Position numbers and translations under genes: made by a program
Origin: Edaphochlamys debaryana
Lineage: Eukaryota; Chlorophyta; Chlorophyceae; Chlamydomonadales
Reading direction: 5' to 3'
Assembly: GCA_016858145.1 (NCBI GenBank)
Contig: JAEHOE010000042.1
Span: 620,001-684,000 of the forward strand
Length of the DNA stretch: 64,000 nucleotides
The notes under the pieces: generated by a model
What the model was told of the DNA's origin: nothing
The model's input: only the letters and a program-made list of their open reading frames with translations
The model's database searches: none
Shown: positions 11,742 through 22,809 of the stretch, piece after piece
Numbering within the stretch: position 1 is the stretch's first letter
How the letters are laid out: every line of letters starts with the position of its first letter

Positions 11742-14310
11742 CGGGCTACCTGCTCGCTGCCTGCAGTCGGACAGAGTCGAGCCCCGCCCCTGGACCTGTC
11801 CTCAGGACGTCCACTTAGGCATAGCTGTATCACAACTCCAGTTATGGGTGGTATGCGCGCAGCGGTCACTCATGCGTGCGGGCTCAGGTGCAGCTTCAAG
11901 GCCGTAGCGCCGCCAGCTTAGATGTAACTCGTCGTCTAGTGGAATCATCCATCTAGACCGGCAACCAGCGACCGGGGCAGCGCACGATGTCTCTAGTCGT
12001 TGAAGGACAGAAGCTTCGGTTTGTTCTCTACTGGGGTGCCTTGACAAGCTTGATATCTGCTGCTGCGTATCGTGGTGGGGAGGGGCGGTTCTGAGAGTGC
12101 GTCGAGCCCGTCTGCTTTGCCGCTCGCGCCGTGTTCTGTTCACGCAGTTACAGTGCTTATTGTAGTAGACGCATACTTTGCAGTGCGCTTGTTACATAGA
12201 GCGGCCACGCGGGTTACGGCCGTGACCATGAACCGTGGTTCGACACGCACGCTGCCTTCTTGCTCTTTCCCCCCCACCCCCGGGGCCTCCTTTGCAGTGC
12301 TCTGGGGAAAGCCCTGGTCGCATGGTCACCGCGTCACTGCGGGTTGCACCTATACCAGTCCCCGATTGTTCGGAAAGGAACCTGGGTCTGCCCTCTGCTG
12401 GCCTTGCTTTTTGCTTAACCTCGTCTCCCAGTTCCCCTTCCCCCCGGCCCCCCGCCCAGCCGCCCCCCCAGTCGTCCAGGACCTCGCGTTCTTCTCAACA
12501 CCCCCAAACCCCTTCCATACTGACACAGGCTTCACTGCTAAGGGAGGATGACCACACACGCCTCGTAGATGAAGGAGGACAAGCTCTCGCGTTCTGCTCG
12601 TGGACACTCCAATCGACACCTGTACCACCTGTCTGTCTGTCCATTCTCTCCCAGACTGTACACTTGTCCGCGTCCAGCCAGTCGCAGGGAACCTGGGAGC
12701 AAGATTCCCCTCAGCGCCTACGGTATCTCAGATCCTGCCCGGGTGCGTTTCCAATCCAAGGGGCATGCCCACCCTCTGGTGCCTTCGCATCGGTGCCAGC
12801 CACCAGCCATGTGTGTGGGCACGGGCGAGCGCACATTCATACTGACAACATTTATGTTGGCCACGTTGAGACGGGTCTGCGACGCTCTTGCTGGCCGCAG
12901 CCGCAATGTGCCCTGCCCCAGCCATAGCCACTAGAGCGGTCGATCGGTCGTACCTCTGATGACTGACCCGCGCTGTGCTCGCTCATGAGCACGCACGGCA
13001 GCTTTACAACTCTTCCAATGCATTGGGGGTGCGGGGGGTGCGGGGGTGCCGCGACGGGTTGCCAGCGGGGAGCGGGCGACGCGTGCCCAGTCGGATCGGC
13101 CCCACTTTCGCGCCTCGAGCTACTCGGCCTCTCGCACAAGCCACCCCGCGTTGTAACAGTCAAGCTCAATCCGCCTCCCACGTCAAGCACTGAGCACCGG
13201 GGGAATCTCTCCCCGCAGACTGGCGACAGCTGTCCTACGCTCTGGCCCTGCTTCCAAAGCTCATACTCAGAATAACTTTAACGCACAACTACGATGCAAA
13301 ACGCCGATAACTGGCAAAGCTGCGCATTCCTTGTTCAGACCAGAGCGCCTTCGCTCAGCGACCGCGGGAGCCTACCGCACTGCTCGTCGAACGAGCGCGG
13401 TACGGGTGCGCATGGCTGGGAGCTGGCAGGAGGGGTTGGTGGCTTTGGGAACTGAAGGCACCAAGCATACGGCGACATCCTGCCTGCTAATGATGTCCAA
13501 CACCTCGCGTGCCGAACCACTTTCAGGCCTCACCCGGCGTATGCGCTCATGGGGGACACCACTTGGAGATACGAAGACACAACAGGTGAGCAGACAGTTG
13601 GCGTCTTGTCAAGTGGGGAGCGGGAGGGGGCATGAGGAGGCGGGAGGAGTGCCGACCGCTACTTTCCTTGCAGGGGCGAGGGGCTTGTGAAGTAGGCGTT
13701 GGTCTGGCCGCGAGGTCTACGCGCCCTTTTCTCATGTAGGTGCTTTGCCCTTCCCCTTCTCGCGCCCTGACCTGCCTCGGCACCGGAGGCTGACGTGGCC
13801 CGCCCGGAGAGGTGAGGGGGCTGCAGCGGGGGTTCCACAGGGGCCTGACTCAGGTGTGGGGAGCGGGAGGGGGGGAGGCGGCTGAGGCGTCCGGCGGGTT
13901 TATAGGAGTGTGTCTGGACGGCGAAAAGTTGAGAGGGATGGGGGCCAAGTGCAGGCAGAGGGGGGCAAGACAGGGAGGCAGACATAGTGGTGGGGTGGGA
14001 TGAGCACGCGGCATGTGGCAAATAAATTGAGGGGTGAAGGGCGGGGCATGCTGGCGACGCGGGAGAGGACGCGCGCGGGAGATCGGGTTAAGGTCGTGGG
14101 TGCTTGGCGGGTGCGTAGCAGGTCCGCCCACACAGGGGCGTGAGAACGGGAGGGGGTCAGGACAGGCACGGGCGGGCACGCACGGGTGCGCTTCACACGC
14201 TCTGGGCCGCTCTACACCTCTGCCCCGCCTCCGATGGTCCGCAGGGCTCCGCTGAGCGTGCCAACCAACCCGCGTCGTCCCATCCCGTGTTCCCGCCCTC
14301 CTTGACCCAG
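11742..14310. promoter_or_regulatory. Divergent 5' region between the Pmp-like gene and the lectin/P-domain gene
   Basis: About 2.5 kb separates the start of the minus-strand Pmp-like gene from the first confident exon of the plus-strand lectin/P-domain gene. It must hold the promoter and 5' UTR of the first gene, and the promoter plus the missing signal-peptide exon(s) of the second. I found no convincing signal peptide on the plus strand here. One stretch, 13465-13585, reads as a protein-like open segment ending in a GTGAG donor and could be an upstream exon, but I cannot tie it to a domain. No TATA box could be assigned with confidence. Confidence 0.4.
13465..13585 (+). other. Possible upstream exon of the lectin/P-domain gene (weak)
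   Basis: The plus strand reads open here, with protein-like composition (ACRTTFRPHPAYALMGDTTW and flanks), and ends at a GTGAG donor after codon position 1. No clear acceptor or signal peptide precedes it: an in-frame stop lies just upstream. I could not join it in frame to the exon at 14311. It may be chance. Confidence 0.15.
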
Positions 14311-17300
14311 AATGGAGGAGCACTTGACGGCGCGCTTACCGGTAAGTCTGCTATATGTGTATGTGAAGACGCCAGTTCTAGCAGGGGCAAGGGTGCGGTC
14401 TTCAAATCAAGCATAAGCGTCAGGCTGAACAATTCATTATCCGCAACTATCTCCCTTGTCCGTTGCGCGCCTCCCTCTCGTGGCCCCCCACCTTTCCCTT
14501 TGCTGCTCCCTGATCCCACCTACCCCGCAGTCACCCGTATCGACTGGTACCACGGCTGGTGGTTCGCCTGCGTCCGCTTCTACTATGGCGGCGTGGCCGG
14601 ACCCCTGCACGGCTGCAACGGCGTCACGCCAACCAACGAGGGGCCATTGAACAGGTATGCAGATAGAGGTCATGGTCAGCGGGGTCGGCAGTCTCGTACG
14701 TCCGGTAGCCAGATCTGCCTGCCGTACGGCACTTAGTAGGAAAGAAGGCCCCATCCCGGAGTACCCCAGAGTACCGGGACAATGCTCAGCAGCGCTCATC
14801 CACTCTTCTGCACCTCGCGTCCCCCCGTCCACCCTCCCCAACAGCGTCAACCTCACCGCTGGCGAGCTCATCCAATCCGTGCAGCTGTACACGACTACCT
14901 CCGCGATTGGCAAAGGAGAGGCCGCGCGGCTGGAGCTGAAGACTAACTATCGGACGATTGTCACGGGCAGCCCCCGCCCCTTGGAGGTCCCCGGGGACTA
15001 CACCAAGTTGCCCCTGCTCGACCCAGTGAAACCGGCCAACTGCGCGCAAGCGGCCAAGCGGCTGATTGCCATTGCGGGCCGCCAGAGCCAATACTTAGAG
15101 GCTCTCTCGTTTGTGTGGGCTTGGCTGCCTCCTGGTGCGAAAGGGCTAGAAAGGGCGCGCATTAGATTTCTGAGCTAGACTACCATGGGCAGCAGGCGAA
15201 CAGGTCGGGGTTTTCTCCCTATCTAGGGAGGGATGGACAGCATCCCCGAGAAGTCTTAGCTACTTATCGGCGGAAGCAAGCATGCTACTTTATAGCGATA
15301 GGTACCTTGGCCATTATTGTTCCTTGACCCCTGGCATGCAGTACTGACATGCAGTGGCCTATCTCTGTCGCGCAGGCCCCCCTCAACCTCCCCTGCCTCC
15401 GAGGCCCCCATTTCCGCATCCTCGGCCCCCCAGCCCCGTACCGCCATCGCCGCCCTCGCCCCCACTGGATTACAGTAAGTGCGTGCCAGACGCGACCTCA
15501 GCCGCCTAAGAAATTGCTTCCGCATGTTACCCTAGCTGGATGGCCAGGGAAGCGCCGGAAGCAAGCGCCGGGCGGGCCCGGTGCTGAGTGCGTGGGACAC
15601 CACAGCTTGATGAACTCCGGGCTATGTTGGCCGCTCACGTCGGTGCCTCGCTTGCCTAGCCAACCGAACGCCCTAGATTCATCTTTGTTTGGTCATCAAC
15701 CCCTTCCTCCTGCCCCCGCCGCAGGCAAGCTGCTGCAATGCAACCAGAGCATGGAGTACCCAGACATCATAAACGGCATGCCGCTCCACGATGACGTGGG
15801 CATTCCGCTCACCATCCCGAACCTGACCATCCCGTCGAGCTGCCGCATCAGGCGGGTCGTGTCCATTTTAGTCAACGTGTCATTCTGGCACCAGCGGGCC
15901 AACGCGCTCAGCCTGTACCTGCGCCCCCCGACCCAGCTGCGCCCGACCGGGACACCCCTCAAGCTGGTGGATCGGGAGGGGGGCGCCGGGCCGTACGGTT
16001 ACAACTACGACTACCTGAATGACGGCAAATGGGGGTGAGTCAGTAAGACGTACGACACGGCTTACATTGATCCATCCGGCATGCACGAGCGACTGCCTGT
16101 CGTGCAGGACTTGGTGCTACGCCCTCAAACCCCAGCCACCTTGCTGAGCCACCTTACTTGCGCGCCGCAAGGGCCTGATCTCGCTCCCCCTTGTTATCGA
16201 TTGCCCGGGTGGTCCTCAGATCATACTACGATCAGGACCTGGGGCGATTTGTGGACTACGAGATCGGCACCTTCACGTTCACAGATGACGCGAACAGCCC
16301 CGTTACCACACCGAACGGGGTCCAGGTTGTGCTTCCTGGATCGTACAAGCCGGTTAACGCCTTCAGCACAATTATCCCGGCCCCGGGTGGACCGATGGTG
16401 CCCATGGCAAACACGTCCTGGGAGCTGACGGTGAGGAGTGGTATCACACTTTGGTTGGGATGCAGAGCCGAGGCATGGGAATGCATGGCAGGGCTGTACA
16501 CTGATACTGCCGTACCATGCTCATGCTTTCCTTGCGCGTGTCCTCCTTCCGTCAGCAGATCTCCGACGGCTCGCTCCCTGGCTTCATCCGGGGCTGGGCC
16601 ATCACGCTGTGGGGAGACGCAGGTGCGATGGGCGGGGGCGGTCTTACGAGCGGCGGCGGGGCCAGGCCGGTGCGTGACGGATACAGCAGCCACAGCAGCG
16701 CAGCGCACTCAGGCGTTTCGAGGACCGTTCCCTGGTGTCCAACAGCAAGTGGCACCTAACCAAAGGCCGGTTGATACGGCAAAGCAAAGCCTGCTCTTTA
16801 GTATAGTGCTGGGCCTCCCACCAAAGCCCACTACGCTTGACATCTGTCGGATCTGTCGGACGATGCATCCCACCCTCGCAGGCCCCACCCCACCGACGCC
16901 TCGGCCCCCAAATCCCGCACCGCCCCCGCGACCTGCTCCTCTGAATACCAGTGAGTCACAGGCACGACAAATAGCTGTGGGGGTCACGTAGGACCGGATT
17001 GGCGCAATGAAGCGATAACATCAGAACTATCATTATTATAACAGCTTCATGAGAAGGGGGACGGGGCAGGACTAGCAGGACCAGGGCCCACAAGCCAGGA
17101 GTCACCCCACGAAATCATTGTCACTCGAGTGAGGCGGTGTGCACGCACATGCGGACCAAGGTTCGCCCAGGGTTTGTGCGATCCCCGGCGGCGGGGGGTT
17201 CGTGCGGGGTTCCAACCGAACCCCGAGCGACGAACCCCGTCACAAGGGATCACACCCTAGAATCCCGCCTTGTTTTCCCCACATCTCAGGCCAGTCGTCC

Positions 17301-20300
17301 TCGTGTGTGTGGGCATCTCAAGCGTTCGGCTCGACGAGTGGCACTGCCTTCAATGACACAGCCCTGGCCGCCGGTGGAAGCAAGCCCAGTAAGCGCCAGG
17401 CAGTTTGGGCAGGGCGAGCCAGGGGAGGGCAGAGCAGGGCCGGCAGTTGGCCACTGCTAAGGGGAAAGGGCGCTCGCTTGTTTGCTTGCGCGCTGTGGCA
17501 AGCTGCCGTCTAGGTGAGAATATGCCTGAAGCCCCTGCCTTGACCCACGCACCGCGCGCCTTTGCTGAATCATGGATGTTTGCCCCTGATCACCTACCCC
17601 GCAGTCACCCGTGTCGACTGGTACCACGGTTGGTGGTTCGCCTGCGTCCGCTTCTACTATGGCGGCGTGGCCGGACCCCTGCACGGCTGCAACGGCGTCA
17701 CGCCAACCAACGAGGGGCCACTGAACAGGTATGCAGATAGAGGTCATGGTCAGCAGGGCCGGCAGTAGTCTCGTGCGTCCGCTGGCCAGATCTGCCTGCC
17801 GTACGGCACTTAGTAGGAAAGGAGGCCCCATCCCGGAGTACCCCGGAGTACCGGGACAATGCACAGCAGCGCTCATCCACTCTTCTGCACCTCGCGTCCC
17901 CCCGCCCGTTGTAACGGTAGGATTCCTGCCTAGGCATCAACCAGTGCACTAAACCTCTTGTTACACCCGTCCACCCCCCCCTCCCCAACAGCGTCAACCT
18001 CACCTCTGGCGAGCTCATCCAATCCGTGCAGCTGTACACGACTACCTCCGCTATTGGCAAAGGAGAGGCCGCACGTCTGGAGCTGAAGGCTAACTATCGG
18101 ACGATTGTCACGGGCAGCCCCCGTCCCTTGGAGGTCCCCGGGGATTACACCAAGCTGCCCCTGCTCGACCCAGTGAAACCGGCCAACTGCACGCAAGCGG
18201 CCAAGCGGCTGATTGCCATTGCGGGCCGCCAGAGCCAATACCTGGAGGCTCTCTCGTTTGTGTGGGCTTGGCTGCCTCCTGGTGCGTGGGCGGCGAGGGC
18301 TGAGGTAGCTGGGCATGGGCACCAGTCAGCGACCCGCAGGTCTACGATGCCTGTTTAGGCAAGATGATTCTACAAGGGTTCGGCACTCCTATCTGCACGT
18401 TGCGAGGGGTCGTTGCATGCTGAGCTCTGGGTTTCGCCTCATCCATGTTTGCCCCGCCGCCCCATGTTTCATTCCCTGAACTGGTGTTTGCCTTCCTGCC
18501 CTGCTGCCTGCAGCCCCTCCCCGGCCTCCCCTGCCCCCCAGCCCCTCACCCCCGCCTCCTCGGCCCCCGACCCCCGCACCGCCGCCGCGACCCGCCCCGG
18601 TGAACTCCAGTGAGTGTGTGGCAAACCCGCGATCACCGGACGGTTGTTTCACAAACAAAGCGAAGCCGGCGTGCTTGCCCTGCCCGCTTCTCGCCCTGCG
18701 AAGGGCTAGGGCGGTTGGGGGCTTGGGGAGGGCTGGATAATGAGCTCTCATGGGCAGTGCCCCCAGGCAGTGCCCCCGGCTCCTTGCTGAGGCAAGCACC
18801 TGCACTCTACCCTCATGGCCAAACACAGCTAACGCATAATGCCCGCCTTGCTTTCCCACGTTTCAGGCCAGTCGTCTTCGTGTGTGTGGGCATCTCAAGC
18901 GTTCGGCTCGACGAGTGGCACTGCCTTCAACGACACGGCCCTGGCCGCCGGTGGAAGCAAGCCCAGTGAGAGCCAGGCAGTTTGGGCAGGGCGAGCCAGG
19001 GGAGGGCAGAGCAGGGCCGGCCGGGTTGGCCACTAGGGGGAAAGGGCGCTCGCTTGATTGCTTGCGCGCTGTGGCAAGCCGCCGTCTATGTCTAGGCCGC
19101 ACGCACCCACCCACCCACCCACCCAACTAACCCCCCGCCCCATTCCCCTTGAACTTGCGTCCAATCCACTATCCCTATCAGTCACCCAGATTGACTGGTA
19201 CGCCGACTACTGGTTTGCCTGCATCCGCTTCTACTATGGCGGCGAGCCCGGACCCCTGCACGGCTGCAACGGCGTCACGCCGACGAACCAAGGGTCGGTC
19301 AACAGGTGCGAGGCCTCGGCGTAAGGACCTTCGAATGCCAAACATGCGTCATGCTGTCATGCCATTAGTCACGTCGTCGACAAGGGCTTGCCGTCCCGCC
19401 GCACGTACGTGCATTGCCCAGGCCTGCCAACGTCCAGCCGAACTGGAGATCAATCAACTGCATACCCCTGCTGCTTGGCCCCCCGCCCCTCCATCCCTCA
19501 CTCTTCTGCCCCTACCCCTTCCGCCCACCCCTCGCGCCCTCCCCCACAGCACCTACTTGTCCAATGGCGAGCTCATTCAATCCGTGCAGTTGTACACGAC
19601 TACCGCCGCTATTGGCAAAGGAGAGGCCGCACGACTGGAGCTATACACCAACTTCAGAACGATCACCGCGGGCAGCTTTGACCCCTTGGACCCCGACTTC
19701 GGGTCCGAGTATTACACCAAGCTGCCCCTGCTCGACCCAGTGAAACCGGCCGGCTGCACGCAAACGTCCAAGCGGCTGATTGCCATTGCGGGCCGAGAGA
19801 GCGAGTATGTCGAGGCGCTCTCGTTCGTGTGGGCCTGGCTACCCATCGGTGAGTGACTGGGCGTGCCCGGCGGGCGGGCGCAGGGCGGGCTAGTGGGTTA
19901 TAATTGCTCTTGATCGGAACCGGCGTGCGGCTGGGTGGATGGGGGTGAGCCATTCTGGAATGATCTGCCAGGTGCTTGGGGCCACCTGTACGTGGGAGCA
20001 GCTCTGCTGCTGACGTGGTCTCGCCTCGCCCCCGAGTCCCAACCCCAATGTATCCCCGTGTTCCTCACATCCCTCGACCGCAGCCTCTCCCCCGTCCCCC
20101 CCATCTCCCCGCTCCCCGCTCCCCGCTCCCCCGCGCCCTCGGCCCCCGAGCCCCGTGTGGCCCAAGCCCCCGTCGCCGCCAACCCCTCCTCCAGACTACA
20201 GTGAGTGCAAGCGCGCTAGACATCAGACGATCGAGAGGCGGGGATTGGAAGTTGGGTCACTCGCCGGCATTCTTGGCATCCACACCCTTCGACACCCTTG

Positions 20301-22052
20301 CTTCCTGCTGCCCCCGCCGCAGGCAAGCTGCTGCAATGCAACCAGAGCATGGAGTACCCAGACATCATAAACGGCATGCCGCTCCACGATGACGTGGGCA
20401 TTCCGCTCACCATCCCGAACCTGACCATCCCATCGAGCTGCCGCATCAGGCGCGTCGTGTCCATTTCAGTCAACGTGTCATTCTGGCACCAGCGGGCCAA
20501 CGCGCTCAGCCTGTACCTGCGCCCCCCGACCCAGCTGCGCCCGACCGGGACACCCCTCAAGCTGGTGGATCGGGAGGGGGGCGCCGGGCCGTACGGTTAT
20601 AACTACGACGCCAACAGGGACGGCAAGCTCGGGTACGTTCTCATGAGGTTACATGGGTCGCACGTGTCCTTCTCCGTCCTGGAGAGGTCCACGTTCCACA
20701 CCTTTCTCCAAGCACTATACCAATAGCTTGTTCCCCCGCCCTTACTTCCCTCAGGGAGTACTATGATCAGGTGTACGGCTTTCTGGACTATGAGATCGGC
20801 ACGTTCACGTTTACAGATGATGCCATGCGCTACATTACCACCCCGACTGGTTTGCAGATGGTCGTTCCTGGATCGTACAAGCCGGTTAACGCCTTCAGCA
20901 CAATTATCCCGGCCCCGGGTGGACCAGACGTGCCCATCGCAAACACGACGTGGGAGCTGACGGTGAGGAGCGGTATCAGACGTTGCTTGGGATGCAGAGC
21001 CAAGCGATGGGAAGGACAGGGCTGTACATTGGTACTGCCGTACCATGCTCATGCTTTCCTTGCGCGTGTCCTTCCGTCCACAGATCTCCGACGGCTCGCT
21101 CCCTGGCTTCATCCGGGGCTGGGCCATCACGGTGTGGGGAGACGCAGGTGCGATGGGCGGGGGCGGTCTGACGGGCGGAACGGGCGGCTGGTGCTTGATC
21201 GAAACAACGCCGACCGCTAGCGTGCTAGCGCGCGGCGCCCAGGCCATGCGGCGTGTCAAGGGCCGCTCCGGTGCCGGGAGTGATCCGGGCTTCTGCATGG
21301 GCATCGGCGGGCGAGGGAGGCTGGGGGCTCTTCCGTCCGGGACGTGTTGTCCATGTCGTGACTCAGCAGTATTGCGCTGATTGATCGTGCATGCCCGCAG
21401 GTGCGCCTCCCGCGCCCAAGCCACCCGCGCCCAAGCCACCCTCGCCTGCTGCCGCTGTCAGCCCCAAGCCCCCCCCGCCACCGGGTCCGCCGAAGCCGCC
21501 CCGGCCCCCTCGGGCGCCGCCGTCGCCCAGCCCTGCTCCCCCCAAGCCCCCCGCCCCCTCGCTGAAGCCCCCCTCTCCCAAACAACCCAGCCCGTCGCCC
21601 CCCAAGGCCACCGCAACCGGTGAGTCCCCAAGTTCTGTCCAAGACCAGGGCCAGTGCTTCTCCACACTGCCCATGCTCCTTGCCATCAATCCCCGTCTTT
21701 CCATCCATCCGCAGGTGTCCAGACCGCCACCGGAGCTGGCGCCGCCCTGACGAGGGAGGCCGGGCCCGCGTCCGCTGCGGTCGCTGCGGGCGGCTCCGAC
21801 CTAACAGCTGCTGCCGCGCCCAGCGGCGGCGCGGGCCCTCAGCAGGCGGATGCGGCGGCCTCTGCTGCACAGCAGCAGGCGGGCAGCGGACCGGCAGTGG
21901 GCAGTGGCGGCGGAGCTCCTTCGTCGTCCACCCCCGTGGTTGTGGGTGTTGTGTGCGGAGTGGTCGGCACGGCACTCGTTGCTGTGGGCGTGGTGGCGGC
22001 GATGAAGTGGAGGAGGGCAGTGCGCAGCCGCAGTCGGGTCATGCCCGCCTAG
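14311..22052 (+). CDS. Jacalin-lectin / P-domain modular surface protein with C-terminal TM (5' incomplete)
   Basis: Twenty-one exons join in frame to 1194 residues: 14311-14341, 14531-14654, 14845-15134, 15376-15474, 15725-16034, 16220-16430, 16559-16622, 16882-16950, 17290-17388, 17605-17728, 17992-18281, 18514-18609, 18867-18965, 19182-19305, 19550-19848, 20084-20200, 20323-20632, 20755-20962, 21084-21147, 21401-21619, 21715-22052. Order from residue 1: jacalin-like 1 (to ~148), Pro-rich linker, P domain 1 (~182-376), linker, jacalin 2 (~400-570), linker, jacalin 3 (~603-776), linker, P domain 2 (~816-1009), long Pro-rich linker, one TM helix (~1156-1178, VVVGVVCGVVGTALVAVGVV), short basic cytosolic tail. 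Jacalin signs: FGSTSGTAFND, HGCNGV, GELIQSVQLY, RLIAIAGRQSQYLEALSF. P-domain signs: GTFTFTDDA, GSYKPVNAFSTI, TWELTISDGSLPGFIRGWAI. No protease or other catalytic domain is visible. Probably sugar binding or adhesion at the cell surface (inference). The signal-peptide exon was not found. Confidence 0.8.
14527..15134 (+). repeat. Segmental duplication A, copy 1 (jacalin 1 exons b-c and intron)
   Basis: This block is nearly identical, introns included, to 17601-18281. Both contain the acceptor, the exon reading ITRIDWYHGWWFACVRF, the intron beginning gtatgcagatagaggtcatg, and the next exon. Conservation of intron sequence shows the copy is recent. The second copy has an extra insert of about 70 bp at the end of the intron. 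Confidence 0.9.
15722..16034 (+). repeat. Segmental duplication C, copy 1 (P domain 1, first exon)
   Basis: Nearly identical to 20320-20632 (exon of 310 nt in both, reading SKLLQCNQSMEYPDIINGMP at the start). Only the last ~25 nt differ noticeably. Confidence 0.9.
17281..17512 (+). repeat. Segmental duplication B, copy 1 (jacalin 2 first exon and following intron)
   Basis: The exon (QSSSCVWASQAFGSTSGTAF and onward) and about 120 bp of the intron behind it recur almost unchanged at 18858-19085. Confidence 0.9.
17601..18281 (+). repeat. Segmental duplication A, copy 2 (jacalin 2 exons b-c and intron)
   Basis: Partner of 14527-15134. Coding differences are few and scattered; the main difference is the longer end of the intron, around 17900-17980. 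Confidence 0.9.
18858..19085 (+). repeat. Segmental duplication B, copy 2 (jacalin 3 first exon and following intron)
   Basis: Partner of 17281-17512. Behind it the intron holds a short ACCC tract (about 19107-19130) absent from the first copy. The remaining jacalin 3 exons (from 19182) are clearly more diverged from jacalin 2, so this gene is a patchwork of old and new copies. Confidence 0.9.
20320..20632 (+). repeat. Segmental duplication C, copy 2 (P domain 2, first exon)
   Basis: Partner of 15722-16034. The second P-domain exons (16220-16430 and 20755-20962) are diverged at their 5' halves but nearly identical from the GSYKPVNAFSTIIPAPGG segment on. Confidence 0.9.
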
Positions 22053-22218
22053 ATGGGCAAGTGGGCCCTGTATGTCGCGTGTGCGGCACATGCCCACACT
22101 CCTTATACTGTTTGTGCCCACCTGGTTCATTCACGGGACTGGGCCCTGTTGCGTGTGCTTTGCGTCGTCCAGGCGGTGGACGGTTGCACATGAGTGAAGA
22201 GAGAGCCCAGGTATCTGA

Positions 22219-22391
22219 TTAGTTGGGCGGCGTGTTCTATGAGCGAGTTCACCGTTTTCCCCTTCGTCATTTGGTGACCCGGGGCTTCACTGCCTGCTGC
22301 TGATGAGTTGGGCCGCGTGTGATGAGCGAGTTTCACCGTCTTGCCGCGCGCCGGCTTCGTCACTTGGTGACCAGGGGCGTTCTGCCTGCTC
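22219..22391 (+). repeat. Imperfect ~85-bp tandem duplication in the 3' UTR
   Basis: Two copies begin with gttgggcggcgtg and gttgggccgcgtg, and both contain a tgagcgag...ttcaccgt core, then cgtca(t/c)ttggtgacc, then tgcctgct. A shorter third trace (gtggtgagcaaactttcacc) follows. They lie between the lectin gene's stop and its candidate poly(A) signal. Confidence 0.7.
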
Positions 22392-22644
22392 GTATCGTGT
22401 GGTGAGCAAACTTTCACCCCTTTCCTTTGAAGTACTCGAAATGAACTGTTGGTCTGCCGTGTGCGCTTGTGCTGGCGCTGAAAGTACTACTCCGGTGCGA
22501 CCGGTCTGACTGTGCCCCTGTTTGCATGGGGTGATGAGTGGCCGTGAACTTCAGCGCCAGATGTTGCGCCCTCTCAGTCTGAACGGACTGGTGCGTGGAG
22601 ATATTAGCCGAGTCCTACCTGTCTAGCGATAGCATTTTGATGTC

Positions 22645-22806
22645 AAGTGAGGCGTGTGTATACTTGAAGGCCTGACCCCGTGTAAGGCGCGTCAGTGATG
22701 GGCACAAGCTGCTCCCACCAGGTGTTGGTTGTGGCCTGAGTTGACCACTTGCGTGGATCGAGTGGATCTACTTGATCCGAGTAGTACTTGCCGCCACCCA
22801 TCATCG
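22645..22806 (-). pseudogene. Protein-like open stretch, possible gene relic
   Basis: The minus strand reads a compact, aromatic-rich peptide (GGGKYYSDQVDPLDPRKW, then TWWEQLVPITDAPYTGSG) that ends in a stop at the left end. Its codons (GAT, CAA, GTA, CCA, ACT) are far less GC-biased than the real genes here. I do not recognise it. It may be the tail of a decayed mobile element or a lineage-specific exon; it overlaps the end of the lectin gene's 3' UTR in antisense. Confidence 0.2.
22681..22685 (+). terminator. Candidate TGTAA poly(A) signal of the lectin/P-domain gene
   Basis: TGTAA is the usual polyadenylation signal of volvocine algae. This one lies about 630 nt behind the stop codon and is the first good candidate. 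Confidence 0.5.
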
Positions 22807-22809
22807 TAC

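Noticed and set aside
14311..22052. Pherophorin family membership
   Set aside because: The proline-rich linkers suggested it, but the globular parts fit jacalin and P domains, and pherophorin cysteine motifs are absent.
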